Below are positions 46,084 through 55,092 of a DNA stretch of 64,000 bases, in pieces; the first letter of the stretch is position 1, and every line of letters starts with the position of its first letter. Both the position numbers and the translations under genes were made by a program. Under the pieces are notes generated by a model that searched no databases, was not told the DNA's origin, and saw nothing but the letters and a program-made list of their open reading frames with translations. Location of the stretch: the NCBI RefSeq assembly GCF_008831305.1, contig NZ_ML708610.1, positions 310,001 to 374,000 on the forward strand, given 5' to 3'. The DNA comes from Kocuria coralli. Lineage in GTDB: Bacteria > Actinomycetota > Actinomycetes > Actinomycetales > Micrococcaceae.

Positions 46084-47724
46084 GTGTTCAACTCCCTCTC
46101 CGATCGCCTGACAGCCACGTTCAAGAACCTGCGGGGCAAAGGCAAGCTCAGCGAGGCCGATGTTGACGCCACGGTGCGCGAGATCCGCCGGGCGCTGCTC
46201 GACGCGGACGTCGCCGTCCCCGTGGTCCGTGAGTTCACCGCCTCCGTCAAGGAACGCGCCCTGGGGGCCGAGGTCAACGAGGCCCTCAACCCCGCCCAGC
46301 AGATCGTCAAGATCGTCAACAGCCAGCTCCAGGAGATCCTGGGAGGCGAGACCCGGCGGATCCGCATGGCCAAGACCGGGCCCACGGTCATCATGCTCGC
46401 CGGCCTGCAGGGCGCGGGCAAGACCACCCTGGCCGGCAAGCTCGGCTACTGGCTCAAGTCCCAGGGGCACCGCCCCCTGCTGGTGGCCTCCGACCTGCAG
46501 CGCCCCAACGCCGTGACCCAGCTCCAGGTGGTGGGTGAGCGCGCGGGCGTCCCCGTGTGGGCCCCGCACCCCGGCACCACGTCCGAGTTCGACGACCCCA
46601 CCGGCGATCCCGTCCAGGTCGCCCGTGACGGCGTGGCCCAGGCACGGGCCAAGCTGTTCGACGTCGTGATCGTGGACACCGCCGGCCGCCTGGGCGTGGA
46701 CCAGGCGCTCATGGCCCAGGCCCGTGACATCCGCGACGCCGTGGACCCGCAGGAGGTCCTGTTCGTCATCGATGCCATGATCGGCCAGGACGCGGTCCAA
46801 ACCGCCCAGGCGTTCAACGAGGGCGTGGACTTCACGGGCGTGGTGCTCTCCAAGCTCGACGGCGACGCCCGCGGTGGCGCGGCCCTCTCGGTCGCCTCGG
46901 TGACCGGCAAGCCCATCATGTTCGCCTCCACGGGCGAGGGCGTGAAGGACTTCGAGCAGTTCCACCCGGACCGCATGGCATCGCGGATCCTGGATATGGG
47001 CGATGTCCTGACCCTGATCGAGCAGGCGGAGCAGAACTGGGACCGCGCGGAAGCGCAGAAGATGGCCCAGAAGTTCGCCGATCAGGAGGACTTCACCTTC
47101 GACGACTTCCTGGTCCAGATGCAGCAGCTCAAGAAGATGGGCTCGATGAAGAAGCTGCTGGGCATGATGCCCGGCATGGCGGGGATGCGCGAGCAGATCG
47201 AGGCGTTCGACGAGTCCTCCATCGGCCGGATCGAGGCCATCGTCCGTTCGATGACGCCCCATGAGCGTGCCGCTCCCAAGATCCTCAACGGCTCGCGTCG
47301 CGCGCGAATCGCCCGCGGTTCCGGGGCCACCGTCTCCGAGGTCAACCAGCTCATGGAGCGGTTCGCCCAGGCCCAGAAGATGATGAAGAAGATGGCCCAG
47401 GGGAAGGGCATTCCCGGCATGCCCGGAATGGGTGGCGGCGGTATGCCCGGCATGGGTGCCGGAGGCGCCGCCGGCATGCCAGGTATGGGCGGGATGCCCG
47501 GTATGCCGGGTGCGTCCGGGAACAAGGCCAAGGGCAAGAACGCCAAGGGCAAGAAGAAGGGCGGCTCCCGTTCGGGCAATCCGGCCAAACGCGCCCAGGA
47601 GAACGCCGCGGCGTCCAGCAAGCAGAAGGCGCCCAGCGGATCCGCGTTCGGCCAGCCGCAGGAGCAGAAGCAGAAGCAGGACCTGAAGAACCTGCCCCAG
47701 GGCTTCGAGAAGTTCCTCAAGTAG
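46084..47724 (+). CDS. ffh: Signal recognition particle protein Ffh
   Basis: 546 residues from GTG 46084, with GAGGA just upstream. Ffh with 4.5S RNA binds signal sequences of nascent membrane proteins. The NG domain has the P-loop GLQGAGKTT (107-115), SDLQRPNAV, IVDTAGRLG and SKLDGDARGG. The Met-rich M domain follows (LLGMMPGMAG, SRRARIARGSG). The tail from about residue 438 is unusual: a run of Gly-Met-Pro repeats, then a Lys/Gln-rich end. E. coli Ffh ends about 90 residues earlier. The 216-bp upstream gap shows only a weak -10-like TACCCT. Confidence 0.96.
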   Translation: MFNSLSDRLTATFKNLRGKGKLSEADVDATVREIRRALLDADVAVPVVREFTASVKERALGAEVNEALNPAQQIVKIVNSQLQEILGGETRRIRMAKTGPTVIMLAGLQGAGKTTLAGKLGYWLKSQGHRPLLVASDLQRPNAVTQLQVVGERAGVPVWAPHPGTTSEFDDPTGDPVQVARDGVAQARAKLFDVVIVDTAGRLGVDQALMAQARDIRDAVDPQEVLFVIDAMIGQDAVQTAQAFNEGVDFTGVVLSKLDGDARGGAALSVASVTGKPIMFASTGEGVKDFEQFHPDRMASRILDMGDVLTLIEQAEQNWDRAEAQKMAQKFADQEDFTFDDFLVQMQQLKKMGSMKKLLGMMPGMAGMREQIEAFDESSIGRIEAIVRSMTPHERAAPKILNGSRRARIARGSGATVSEVNQLMERFAQAQKMMKKMAQGKGIPGMPGMGGGGMPGMGAGGAAGMPGMGGMPGMPGASGNKAKGKNAKGKKKGGSRSGNPAKRAQENAAASSKQKAPSGSAFGQPQEQKQKQDLKNLPQGFEKFLK

Positions 47725-47772
47725 CCCTCGGCGCAGCCAGCCACGGTATCGACGGAAGGCCACCACCTCGCC

Positions 47773-48255
47773 ATGAGTTCACACTTGCCCGAGGACCAGT
47801 TGCGCGCCTTCATCGGCTCGCTGCCCACGCGCCGGCTGGCCTCGGCCGCGATCATCCGGGACGAGAACGGACGCGTCCTGCTGGTCGAGCCGAACTACAA
47901 GGACGGCTGGACCCTCCCCGGGGGGACCACGGAGGCCGGCGAGGACCCCCGCACGGGGTGTTTTCGCGAGGTCCTCGAGGAAGTCGGCCTGCAGCTGCCC
48001 GCGGGACGCCTCCTGCTGGTGGCGCACGGCATCAGCCAGGGGATCTGGGGCGACTCCGTCTCCTTCCTCTACGACGGCGGGCAGATCCCCTCCGATACGA
48101 CCATCACCGTTCAGGAAGAGGAGCTGCTCGGCTACGCCTGGGTGGCGCCGCAGGATCTCGGCGACTACCTGCCCGGCCGTGTCGCCGACCGCATCCGCGC
48201 CGCCATCGAGTGCATCGCGGACGGGACCACCGCCGAAGTCGGCCCCCTCCACTAG
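47773..48255 (+). CDS. Nudix hydrolase
   Basis: 160 residues from ATG 47773. The Nudix box is complete: GTTEAGEDPRTGCF then REVLEEVGL, matching Gx5Ex7REUxEExGU. This binds metal and cleaves a nucleoside diphosphate linked to another moiety. The substrate is not evident from sequence. It is the only gene between ffh and a hypothetical gene, and has its own start 48 bp past ffh. Confidence 0.88.
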   Translation: MSSHLPEDQLRAFIGSLPTRRLASAAIIRDENGRVLLVEPNYKDGWTLPGGTTEAGEDPRTGCFREVLEEVGLQLPAGRLLLVAHGISQGIWGDSVSFLYDGGQIPSDTTITVQEEELLGYAWVAPQDLGDYLPGRVADRIRAAIECIADGTTAEVGPLH

Positions 48256-48296
48256 CGCGGTGAGCTTGCCTGCAGGTCCCGCACGCCTCCCGCGAG

Positions 48297-48302
48297 TACG
48301 AT
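48297..48302 (+). promoter_or_regulatory. Leaderless -10 for the gene at 48310 (TACGAT)
   Basis: TACGAT lies 7 nt before the ATG at 48310. An upstream ATG at 48301 overlaps this hexamer, which argues against using it as the start. Confidence 0.45.
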
Positions 48303-48309
48303 GGCACGC

Positions 48310-49671
48310 ATGACGACGTCATCTCGTGGCCCGCTCGACGGTCCGGATCGTTCCCGGGAGCCGGGTGATGCGCCGGGCGGATCGTTCCCGCAGCACACCG
48401 GGCAGCACGAACTGGCCGGCTGGTCCCTCTTGCCCCTGGCCGTCCGGATCGACGGTGTGCAGCCATACTCGCTACCGGGCGACCCCGCTTCGACGGAGGC
48501 GGCCGAGCTGGTTCCCACGGCCCGCGGCATCCGCAGCGTCCTGGACCATCACCGTGCCGTCGCCGCGTGCGCGGAGGGCCCCTCGTACCTGCAGGTCGCC
48601 GTCCTGGTCGACGACGACGGCTGGACGGCCGCCGTGGCGGCCGACGGCAGCGTGGTCCCCGGAGACGCGGTCGAGGAGCTCGCGGCCACCGTGCACCGGA
48701 TGACCGGCCAGCAACTGGAACCGGTCCACCCCCATCTGCGTCGTGCCCTGGTGGTGGACCTGGACGCCCCCGACCTGCCCCTGCTGGCGGCCACCGCCAA
48801 GGTCGGCTTCCACGCGGTCTCACGGAACGGCTGGTCGATCATCGTGACCGACGACGAACGCGGCTGGTGGGCGCTGCGCACCGGGCTGCGGGAAGCGGGC
48901 GTGGCGCTGTCCTCCGACGGGGCCGCGCGTTCGCTGGAGGTGCTGCTGGGCGACGCTGACCCCGCTGGCTACACCCACCTGAGCAGCGTGGACGCCGTGT
49001 GCGGGCTGTCCTGGGGGCCCCAGTGGCAATCGGTCTCGGCCGCGGACAACGCCTCCGCCGCCGCCCAGCTGACCCGTGAGGTGCTGGGGATCTGCGCGAC
49101 CCGCACCAGCGAGGTGCAGGTCGAGTCGGTGGCATCCGTGTTCGATCTCGATCCCGTGGACGCCAAGCGCCTGGCCAACTACGTGAGCGGTGCCTCCACC
49201 CCGCTGGTGCTGGAATCGGTCCTCGAGCTTCTGGGCCTGCCGGCGCTGGCCGCCAAGATCGTCGAGGGCTCCAAGTCCCTCGACGAGATCGAGGGGGTCA
49301 TGCGGGTCGACCCCACCTCCGTCCCGGAGGCCGTACTGCGGGCGCTGACCGAGTCGCCGACCGCGGACGGGGTCGCCCCGGCGGTGCGCCGTGCGCTGCT
49401 GCGCCGTCCCGAGATTCTCCTGGCGGTTGCCGGGCTGGAGGTGGCCGCCGGAACCGGCCTGGCCGCCCTGGCCCGACGCGGCGGTCAGATCGCCCCGGCC
49501 CTCGGGGCGCTGTCGGCCGTCGCCTTCGCCGACGCGGTGGGGATGACCGCGTGGTACTCGGCGGTCCGCCGCCGGTCCGCGCCGAAGCCCGCACCGGATC
49601 CGGCCTCCAAGCCCGGGCAGCCACCGGCCCGGAAGGCCGAGGGCAGGGCCGTCCGGCGCAAGCGCCGGTAG
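48310..49671 (+). CDS. Unrecognised protein with C-terminal hydrophobic region
   Basis: 453 residues. I do not recognise a family. The N-terminal 30 residues are polar. The middle part has no obvious catalytic motif. The region ATLTESPTADGVAPAVRR and onward is amphipathic, and a Gly/Ala-rich hydrophobic stretch (about residues 380-420, EILLAVAGLEVAAGTG to ALGALSAVAF) could be membrane-associated. A basic, Pro-rich tail ends it (KPGQPPARKAEGRAVRRKRR). No neighbour gives a functional clue: it lies between a Nudix gene and a two-component operon. Coding support is codon bias, length and the leaderless start signal. Confidence 0.65.
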   Translation: MTTSSRGPLDGPDRSREPGDAPGGSFPQHTGQHELAGWSLLPLAVRIDGVQPYSLPGDPASTEAAELVPTARGIRSVLDHHRAVAACAEGPSYLQVAVLVDDDGWTAAVAADGSVVPGDAVEELAATVHRMTGQQLEPVHPHLRRALVVDLDAPDLPLLAATAKVGFHAVSRNGWSIIVTDDERGWWALRTGLREAGVALSSDGAARSLEVLLGDADPAGYTHLSSVDAVCGLSWGPQWQSVSAADNASAAAQLTREVLGICATRTSEVQVESVASVFDLDPVDAKRLANYVSGASTPLVLESVLELLGLPALAAKIVEGSKSLDEIEGVMRVDPTSVPEAVLRALTESPTADGVAPAVRRALLRRPEILLAVAGLEVAAGTGLAALARRGGQIAPALGALSAVAFADAVGMTAWYSAVRRRSAPKPAPDPASKPGQPPARKAEGRAVRRKRR

Positions 49672-49773
49672 CACCCCGCCGGAGGCAGGAACGGGTACAG
49701 GGCCGGTGTGATCACCGGATCTCCGCCGCTGGATCTCCGCCGCCGGACGGATCCGGTCGATGGACGCACCCGC

Positions 49774-49779
49774 TAACGT
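49774..49779 (+). promoter_or_regulatory. Leaderless -10 for the kinase gene at 49787 (TAACGT)
   Basis: TAACGT lies 7 nt before GTG 49787. It decides the start: an ATG at 49760 in the same frame would sit upstream of the transcription start. Confidence 0.45.
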
Positions 49780-49786
49780 GGCCAGG

Positions 49787-51277
49787 GTGAGTAACAAGGC
49801 CGAATTCCTTCAGGACTCCGCTGCGGCGGAGCTGGCGTCCCCGGGGGACGCCGGGACCGCTCGCCGTCGCCGATGGCTGCCCGAAGGCGGCCTGGCCGTC
49901 GCGCTGGGCGATGCCTCGGCCCCTGACTGGACACGGCCCGCGCCGAACGCCGCCGGGTACCGGCGGGACGCGCTGGGGGCCGTCGTGCTCACCCTGGTGG
50001 GCCTTCTCAGCCTGGCGCTCACCGAGAGCTACGCCGGGGTGACCGACGGCGCGCAGCGGTGGTGGGGGTACGCCATCGTCGGAGCCGTGACCATTCCGCT
50101 GACCTGGCGGCGCAAGCATCCCGTCGTGGTCCTGATCTTCACCACGGTGGCTTTCATCGGCAGCGCGTACATCAACATGATGGCGATCGCCCAGCTATCG
50201 ACCCAGGTCGCCTACTTCGCGTCGGTCTACGCCGCGGTGGCCTGGAGCCGCTCGCGCGAGGTGGCGGCGATCGTCGTCGTCATGCTCGCCCTGGTGATCG
50301 GCACGTGGCTGGTGATCGATCTGACGATCTCGTCGAGCTACAGCGAATACGTCGAGCAGCTGGGCAACGGGACGGGCCCCTTCGACGCCGTGACCGCCTA
50401 CGCGGTGTACTCCATCCTGGTCCACCTCGCCTTCTTCGGAGGAGCCGTTTTCGCGGGCCGCGCCTCCTGGCGCAGCGCCCTGCGCCAGGACCAGATCCAG
50501 GAGCAGGCGGACACCATCGCGAGCCAGTCGCAGCAGCTGGCCCGGCGAGCCGTGATCGAGGAGCGGCTGAGGATCGCGCGGGAACTGCATGACGTGGTCG
50601 CCCACCACGTCTCGGCGATCGGCGTGCAGGCGGGCGCCGCCCGGAAGATCCTGACTCGTGACACCGGCCTGGCGGAGGAGGCCCTGCGCACCGTGGAGGA
50701 GTCCAGCCGGCAGGCGGTGACGGAGACCCGGCAGCTGCTGGGCGTGCTGCGCGAGGAGGGGCAGGAGCCCTCGGCCTTCGGCACCGACGGCGTGGGCGAT
50801 CTGCAGCGCCTGGTCCAGGACTACGCGGACCGCGGGCTGTCGGTGACCCTCGGCCTGGCCGTGGACGACGACGTCGACCTCGCCCGCCTGCCCCCGGCCC
50901 TCGGCCTGTCCGTCTACCGCTGCGTCCAGGAGTCGCTGGCCAACGTGCTGCGCCATTCGACCGGCCGCGATGTCTCCGTGGTCCTGCGCACGGTGGACGA
51001 GCACGCGTTCAAGATCCTGGAGCTGGAGGTGCTCGACCGAGGCCGCCCCCGCGAAGACACCTCGGGCACGGGCTTCGGGCTCATCGGGCTGAAGGAACGC
51101 GCGCAGCTGCACGGGGGGACCTGCGAGACCGGGCCGCGCACACCGGGGCCCGGGTGGCGGGTCCGCTCGAGGTTCCCGCTCCTGGACTACGGGGACGCCC
51201 CGGGGGCGGCGGAGGACACGGCCGTCCCGGCCGCCCGGCAGCATGTTCCCGGGGCCTCCGGCGTGGAAGGATCGTGA
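49787..51277 (+). CDS. Sensor histidine kinase, NarL-coupled (HisKA_3)
   Basis: 496 residues from GTG 49787. About six hydrophobic segments between residues 62 and 222 form a membrane sensor with little outside it, of the kind that detects changes inside the membrane. The phosphoacceptor is His268 in IARELHDVVAHHVSAIG, and an ATPase domain follows (VQESLANVLRHS, GTGFGLIGL). A ~30-residue Pro/Ala-rich tail closes it. It is 3 bp before its response regulator, and an ABC exporter follows, so the pair probably controls that transporter. Confidence 0.88.
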   Translation: MSNKAEFLQDSAAAELASPGDAGTARRRRWLPEGGLAVALGDASAPDWTRPAPNAAGYRRDALGAVVLTLVGLLSLALTESYAGVTDGAQRWWGYAIVGAVTIPLTWRRKHPVVVLIFTTVAFIGSAYINMMAIAQLSTQVAYFASVYAAVAWSRSREVAAIVVVMLALVIGTWLVIDLTISSSYSEYVEQLGNGTGPFDAVTAYAVYSILVHLAFFGGAVFAGRASWRSALRQDQIQEQADTIASQSQQLARRAVIEERLRIARELHDVVAHHVSAIGVQAGAARKILTRDTGLAEEALRTVEESSRQAVTETRQLLGVLREEGQEPSAFGTDGVGDLQRLVQDYADRGLSVTLGLAVDDDVDLARLPPALGLSVYRCVQESLANVLRHSTGRDVSVVLRTVDEHAFKILELEVLDRGRPREDTSGTGFGLIGLKERAQLHGGTCETGPRTPGPGWRVRSRFPLLDYGDAPGAAEDTAVPAARQHVPGASGVEGS

Positions 51278-51280
51278 ACC

Positions 51281-52063
51281 ATGATCTCCGTACTGCTGGC
51301 CGATGACCATGCCCTGGTGCGCTCCGGATTCGCCATGGTGCTCTCCGTGGCCGAGGACATCGACGTGGTCGGCCAGGCCGTCAACGGCCAGGAGGCCGTG
51401 CGGCAGGTCGCCGACGGCGACGTGGACGTGGTCCTGATGGACGTCCAGATGCCCGTCATGGACGGCATCGAGGCCACGCGGCAGATCGTGGCAGCGGGCG
51501 GGACGAAGGTGATCATCCTGACCACCTTCGATCGCGACGACTACCTCTTCGCCGCGCTCCGGGCCGGTGCCAGCGGTTTCCTGCTCAAGAACGCGGACCC
51601 GGACGACCTGATCGACGCCGTGCACGCGGTGGCCCGGGGCAACGCCCTGCTGGCCCCCGAGGCCACCCTCAAGGTGATCCGGGAGCTCACGGCGGCCGGC
51701 GGCGCCCAGGTGCAGCCGAAACCGGGGGAGCCGCCGAGGCCGGGCACGTCGCCGCGGTCGGAAGCGAGCACGCGACCCCTCCCGGAGCCGCGGGAGCCGG
51801 AGCCGGTCCGGACCCCGGAGCAGCAGCGGATCGTGGACTCCCTGACGGAGCGGGAAGCGGAGGTCCTGGGCCTGATCGCCGAGGGCATGTCGAATGCCGA
51901 GATCGCGGACAGGCTCGTGCTGGGCGCGGCGACGATCAAGACCCATGTGTCGAACGTGCTCGCCAAGACGGGCAGCCGGGACAGGGTCCAGGCGGTGGTC
52001 TTCGCCTACCGGACGGGGCTGACCGGGCCGGGAGAACCGGGCGGAGCCGGACGCACCGCATGA
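51281..52063 (+). CDS. NarL/FixJ-family response regulator
   Basis: 260 residues. Receiver residues are Asp8/Asp9 (LLADDH), Asp54 (VLMDVQMP), Thr in LTTFD and Lys in LLKNAD. The C-terminal LuxR helix-turn-helix is LTEREAEVLGLIAEGMSNAEIADRL then VLGAATIKTHVS. Between the domains is a long Pro/Glu-rich linker (about residues 140-185), longer than usual. It is coupled to the kinase gene upstream. A likely target is the ABC exporter operon 155 bp downstream. Confidence 0.9.
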   Translation: MISVLLADDHALVRSGFAMVLSVAEDIDVVGQAVNGQEAVRQVADGDVDVVLMDVQMPVMDGIEATRQIVAAGGTKVIILTTFDRDDYLFAALRAGASGFLLKNADPDDLIDAVHAVARGNALLAPEATLKVIRELTAAGGAQVQPKPGEPPRPGTSPRSEASTRPLPEPREPEPVRTPEQQRIVDSLTEREAEVLGLIAEGMSNAEIADRLVLGAATIKTHVSNVLAKTGSRDRVQAVVFAYRTGLTGPGEPGGAGRTA

Positions 52064-52218
52064 TCCGCCTCGCGACCGGTTATCAGCCCTGCGGCGGAGA
52101 GGACGGTCCTCCAGGGCCCCGGGCGGTACCCGGGCTTCAGCCTCCAGGCTGATCCCCTCGCCCGCCTGCGTTCCTAGGCTTGGAGGCACCACACCGGCAG
52201 AGCACGCAGGAGGACCAG

Positions 52219-53214
52219 GTGACTACGTCGCCCCAAGGAACGCCCCCAGGAACGGATGCCCCGCAGCGCCCGGCGCATGCCGCCCCGGCCTGGCAGCGCA
52301 CGTCGAGAACGTACACGCCCACCGCAACGGGGCATCGGCTGGAGGTCCGCGACCTGACCCGTACCTTCGGTGACAAGACGGCGGTGGACCAGGTGTCCTT
52401 CACCGTCGAGCCGGGGAGGATGACCGGGTTCATCGGGGCCAACGGAGCCGGCAAGACCACCACCATGCGCATGATGATGGGGGTCCTGCGGATCACGGCC
52501 GGCGAGGTGCTCTGGAACGGGGAGCCGATCAAGGACGCCGACCGGGCCGCCTTCGGCTACATGCCCGAAGAACGCGGGCTGTACCCCAAGCAGACCATCC
52601 TCGACCAGCTGGGCTACCTGGGCCAGCTGCGGGGGATGAACCGGGCGGATGCGCTGGCCGAGGCGAACCGGCTGCTGGAGCGGTTCGCGCTGGGCGACCG
52701 CACCAAGGACAAGCTCGAGACCCTCTCCCTCGGGAACCAGCAGCGCGTCCAGATCGCCGCGGCGCTGCTGCACCAGCCCAACGCCCTGATCCTGGACGAG
52801 CCGTTCTCCGGGCTGGACCCGGTGGCCGTCGACTCCATGGTGGACCTGTTGCGCGAGCACATGGACCGCGGCGTCCCGGTGCTCTTCTCCTCCCACCAGC
52901 TGGACCTGGTCAACCGCCTGTGCGACTCCATGGTCATCCTGGACCACGGCAAAGTGCTCGCTGCCGGCACCGCTGATGAGTTGCGCGCCTCACGGCCCAA
53001 GCGCCACCGCCTGCGATGCAGCCAGGACGTCGGCTGGGTGCGAGCCGTCCCGGGAGTCACGGTCGAGGACCTGGAGGGCACGGAGGCCACCCTGTCCCTG
53101 GACGACGACGAGGCCCGTCAGGGGCTCCTGCAGCGGGCCGTCGACCACGGCCTCCTGGAATTCACCGACCTGGCACCGACCCTTTCCGAGATCTACCGCG
53201 AGGTGACCCGATGA
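52219..53214 (+). CDS. ABC transporter ATP-binding protein (NatA/drug-exporter type)
   Basis: GTG start at 52219 follows CAGGAGGA at 52207-52214, giving 331 residues; the longer frame from 52180 would pass through this site. A disordered ~40-residue N terminus precedes the ATPase: Walker A GANGAGKTTT, signature LSLGNQQRVQIAAAL (LSLGN in place of LSGGQ), Walker B LILDEPFSGLD, and the switch His in SSHQLDL. It overlaps the permease gene by 4 nt. Export of a small hydrophobic compound or Na+ is inferred. Confidence 0.9.
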   Translation: MTTSPQGTPPGTDAPQRPAHAAPAWQRTSRTYTPTATGHRLEVRDLTRTFGDKTAVDQVSFTVEPGRMTGFIGANGAGKTTTMRMMMGVLRITAGEVLWNGEPIKDADRAAFGYMPEERGLYPKQTILDQLGYLGQLRGMNRADALAEANRLLERFALGDRTKDKLETLSLGNQQRVQIAAALLHQPNALILDEPFSGLDPVAVDSMVDLLREHMDRGVPVLFSSHQLDLVNRLCDSMVILDHGKVLAAGTADELRASRPKRHRLRCSQDVGWVRAVPGVTVEDLEGTEATLSLDDDEARQGLLQRAVDHGLLEFTDLAPTLSEIYREVTR

Positions 53215-54449
53215 GCACGCTGAGCCCAGAGACACGTCAGGACGCCGGTGATCCGCGTCCCGGGGCCACGAGCGCCCCACCGATCGACCGGCACGTCTCC
53301 CACCCCTGGCTGATCGTGCTGACCAGGGAGATCCTGGTCAAGGTCCGGGACAAGGCCTTCATCTTCTCGACCCTGTTCACCCTCGTGGTGATCGTCGGCA
53401 TGGTCCTGTTCAACGCCTTCATGGCCAACCGCACGCAGGACTTCTCGATCGCCACGGACAGCGACGCCGGCACGCAGCTGGTCCAGACCGCCGGCGCCAT
53501 GCTGTCGGGCGACGACGAGATGACGGCGGAGCAGGTCACCCGGGACGAGGCCCGGCAGCTGGTGGCCGACGAGGAGGCCGACGCCGCCATCTACCAGGAG
53601 GACGGCCGATGGGTGATCCTCGCCGACAGCCAGCTGGACGGCGCACTCGACAACACGCTGACGGCAGCCGTGAACGAATACACCATGGCCGCCAACGCCC
53701 AGGCCGCGGGGATCACCCCGGAGCAGCTCAGGGAAGGTGCGCAGTTCGAGATCGAGTACCTATCCGGAGGCAACGACCGAGGGTTCGCCACCTACATCAT
53801 GCGGTTCGTCTTCGCGATGCTGTTCTACATGTCCGCGGTGATCTTCGGCATGGCCATCGCCAACTCGGTCCTGGAGGAGAAGCAGAACCGGGTGGTGGAG
53901 ATCCTGGCGACGGCGATCCCCATCCGGCAGCTGCTCTACGGCAAGATCCTGGGCAACTGCATTCTGGCGTTCGCGCAGATCGCCCTGTACGCCGGAGCTG
54001 GCCTGCTGACCGCCAACATCGCCGGGGTGACGGGGGAGTTCGGATGGGCTCTCGAGGCGGCCGGCTGGTTCATCGTGTTCTTCGTCTTCGGCTTCGCGGC
54101 CCAGGCGACGATCTGGGCGGTCCTGGGCTCCCTCGCCTCCCGCAGCGAGGACCTCCAATCGAACACCACCGCGATCACCATGATCCTGGTGGCCGGGATG
54201 TTCGCGGGCATCCTGGCTCAGGGTCCCTGGCTGGCGGTGGCCTCCTACGTCCCGATCATCTCCTCGATCGCCATGCCGGTGCGCATGCTCGAGGGCCAGG
54301 CGCAGATGTGGGAGCCGTTCGTGGCGCTGGCCGTGTGCCTGGCGTTCGGCTGGTTCATGGTGCGCCTGGGGGAGAAGGTCTACCAGCGCGCGGTGTTCCA
54401 GGGCGGCCGCTCCCTGTCCTGGCGTCAGGCGCTGAAGCTCGAGCAGTGA
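53211..54449 (+). CDS. ABC transporter permease (NatB/ABC-2 type)
   Basis: 412 residues. The first membrane segment (residues 51-70, STLFTLVVIVGMVLFNAFMA) is followed by a ~150-residue extracytoplasmic domain, then five or six more segments ending near MVRLGEKVYQRAV. This is the ABC-2/NatB topology. The motif LEEKQNRVVEILATAIP, conserved in this family, couples to the ATPase. The ATG start overlaps the ATPase gene stop. The two proteins should form one exporter, probably induced through the two-component system upstream. Confidence 0.9.
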   Translation: MSTLSPETRQDAGDPRPGATSAPPIDRHVSHPWLIVLTREILVKVRDKAFIFSTLFTLVVIVGMVLFNAFMANRTQDFSIATDSDAGTQLVQTAGAMLSGDDEMTAEQVTRDEARQLVADEEADAAIYQEDGRWVILADSQLDGALDNTLTAAVNEYTMAANAQAAGITPEQLREGAQFEIEYLSGGNDRGFATYIMRFVFAMLFYMSAVIFGMAIANSVLEEKQNRVVEILATAIPIRQLLYGKILGNCILAFAQIALYAGAGLLTANIAGVTGEFGWALEAAGWFIVFFVFGFAAQATIWAVLGSLASRSEDLQSNTTAITMILVAGMFAGILAQGPWLAVASYVPIISSIAMPVRMLEGQAQMWEPFVALAVCLAFGWFMVRLGEKVYQRAVFQGGRSLSWRQALKLEQ

Positions 54450-54655
54450 CACCGCGCAGTCGCGCGATGTGACGCACGTCGGGTACCCGGTCCATGCGAG
54501 AGATGGACATCTCTGGCAGAATGGCCGGGTACTCGATGCGTGCGGACCCTCTCTCCGCACGTATTTCGTGTCCACAGGGACACCAGGAACGGCCCGCCCC
54601 ACGGGAGCGTGACGGGTGCTCCCGACACATTCAAGAACCAGGAGAGATTGCACCA

Positions 54656-55090
54656 GTGGCAGTCAAGATTCGTCTGAAGCGCATGGGCAAGATGCGCGAT
54701 CCCCGTTACCGCGTCGTCATCGTCGATTCCCGCAAGAAGCGCGATGGCCGTGTGATCGAGGAGGTCGGTATTTACCACCCGACCGAGAACCCGTCCTACA
54801 TGAGCGTGGTCTCGGATCGCGTGCAGTACTGGCTCGGTGTCGGTGCTCAGCCCTCCGAGGCTGTGACCGCCATCCTGAAGATCACCGGTGACTGGCAGAA
54901 GTTCAAGGGTGAGGCAGGCGCCGAGGGCTCCTACAAGGATCCCGAGGCCAAGGCCGAGTTCGTGGCCCCGGACAAGGGTTCGGTCATCGTTCCCGAGGCG
55001 ATCACCCCCAAGGCCGAGGCAGCCGCTGCCGAGCCTTCGGAAGAGGCCGTCGCGGAGGATGCCTCCGCGGAGTCCGAGAAAGCTGAGTGA
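54656..55090 (+). CDS. rpsP: 30S ribosomal protein S16
   Basis: 144 residues from GTG 54656. The first ~80 residues ([20 protein letters not shown], then [11 protein letters not shown]) are S16. The C-terminal ~60 residues form an Ala/Glu-rich acidic tail, typical of actinobacterial S16. It opens the rpsP-khpA-rimM-trmD-rplS cluster. The 206-bp upstream gap contains a -10-like CAGAAT at 54517-54522 and a small stem, but no element that I can name with confidence. The GTG of khpA overlaps region is 3 bp on. Confidence 0.96.
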   Translation: MAVKIRLKRMGKMRDPRYRVVIVDSRKKRDGRVIEEVGIYHPTENPSYMSVVSDRVQYWLGVGAQPSEAVTAILKITGDWQKFKGEAGAEGSYKDPEAKAEFVAPDKGSVIVPEAITPKAEAAAAEPSEEAVAEDASAESEKAE

Positions 55091-55092
55091 TC

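Noticed and set aside
52137-52152. TCAGCCT-CC-AGGCTGA palindrome before the ABC exporter
   Set aside because: Only 7 bp per arm with a 2-nt centre. It may be an operator for the regulator at 51281, but short palindromes are common at this GC content.
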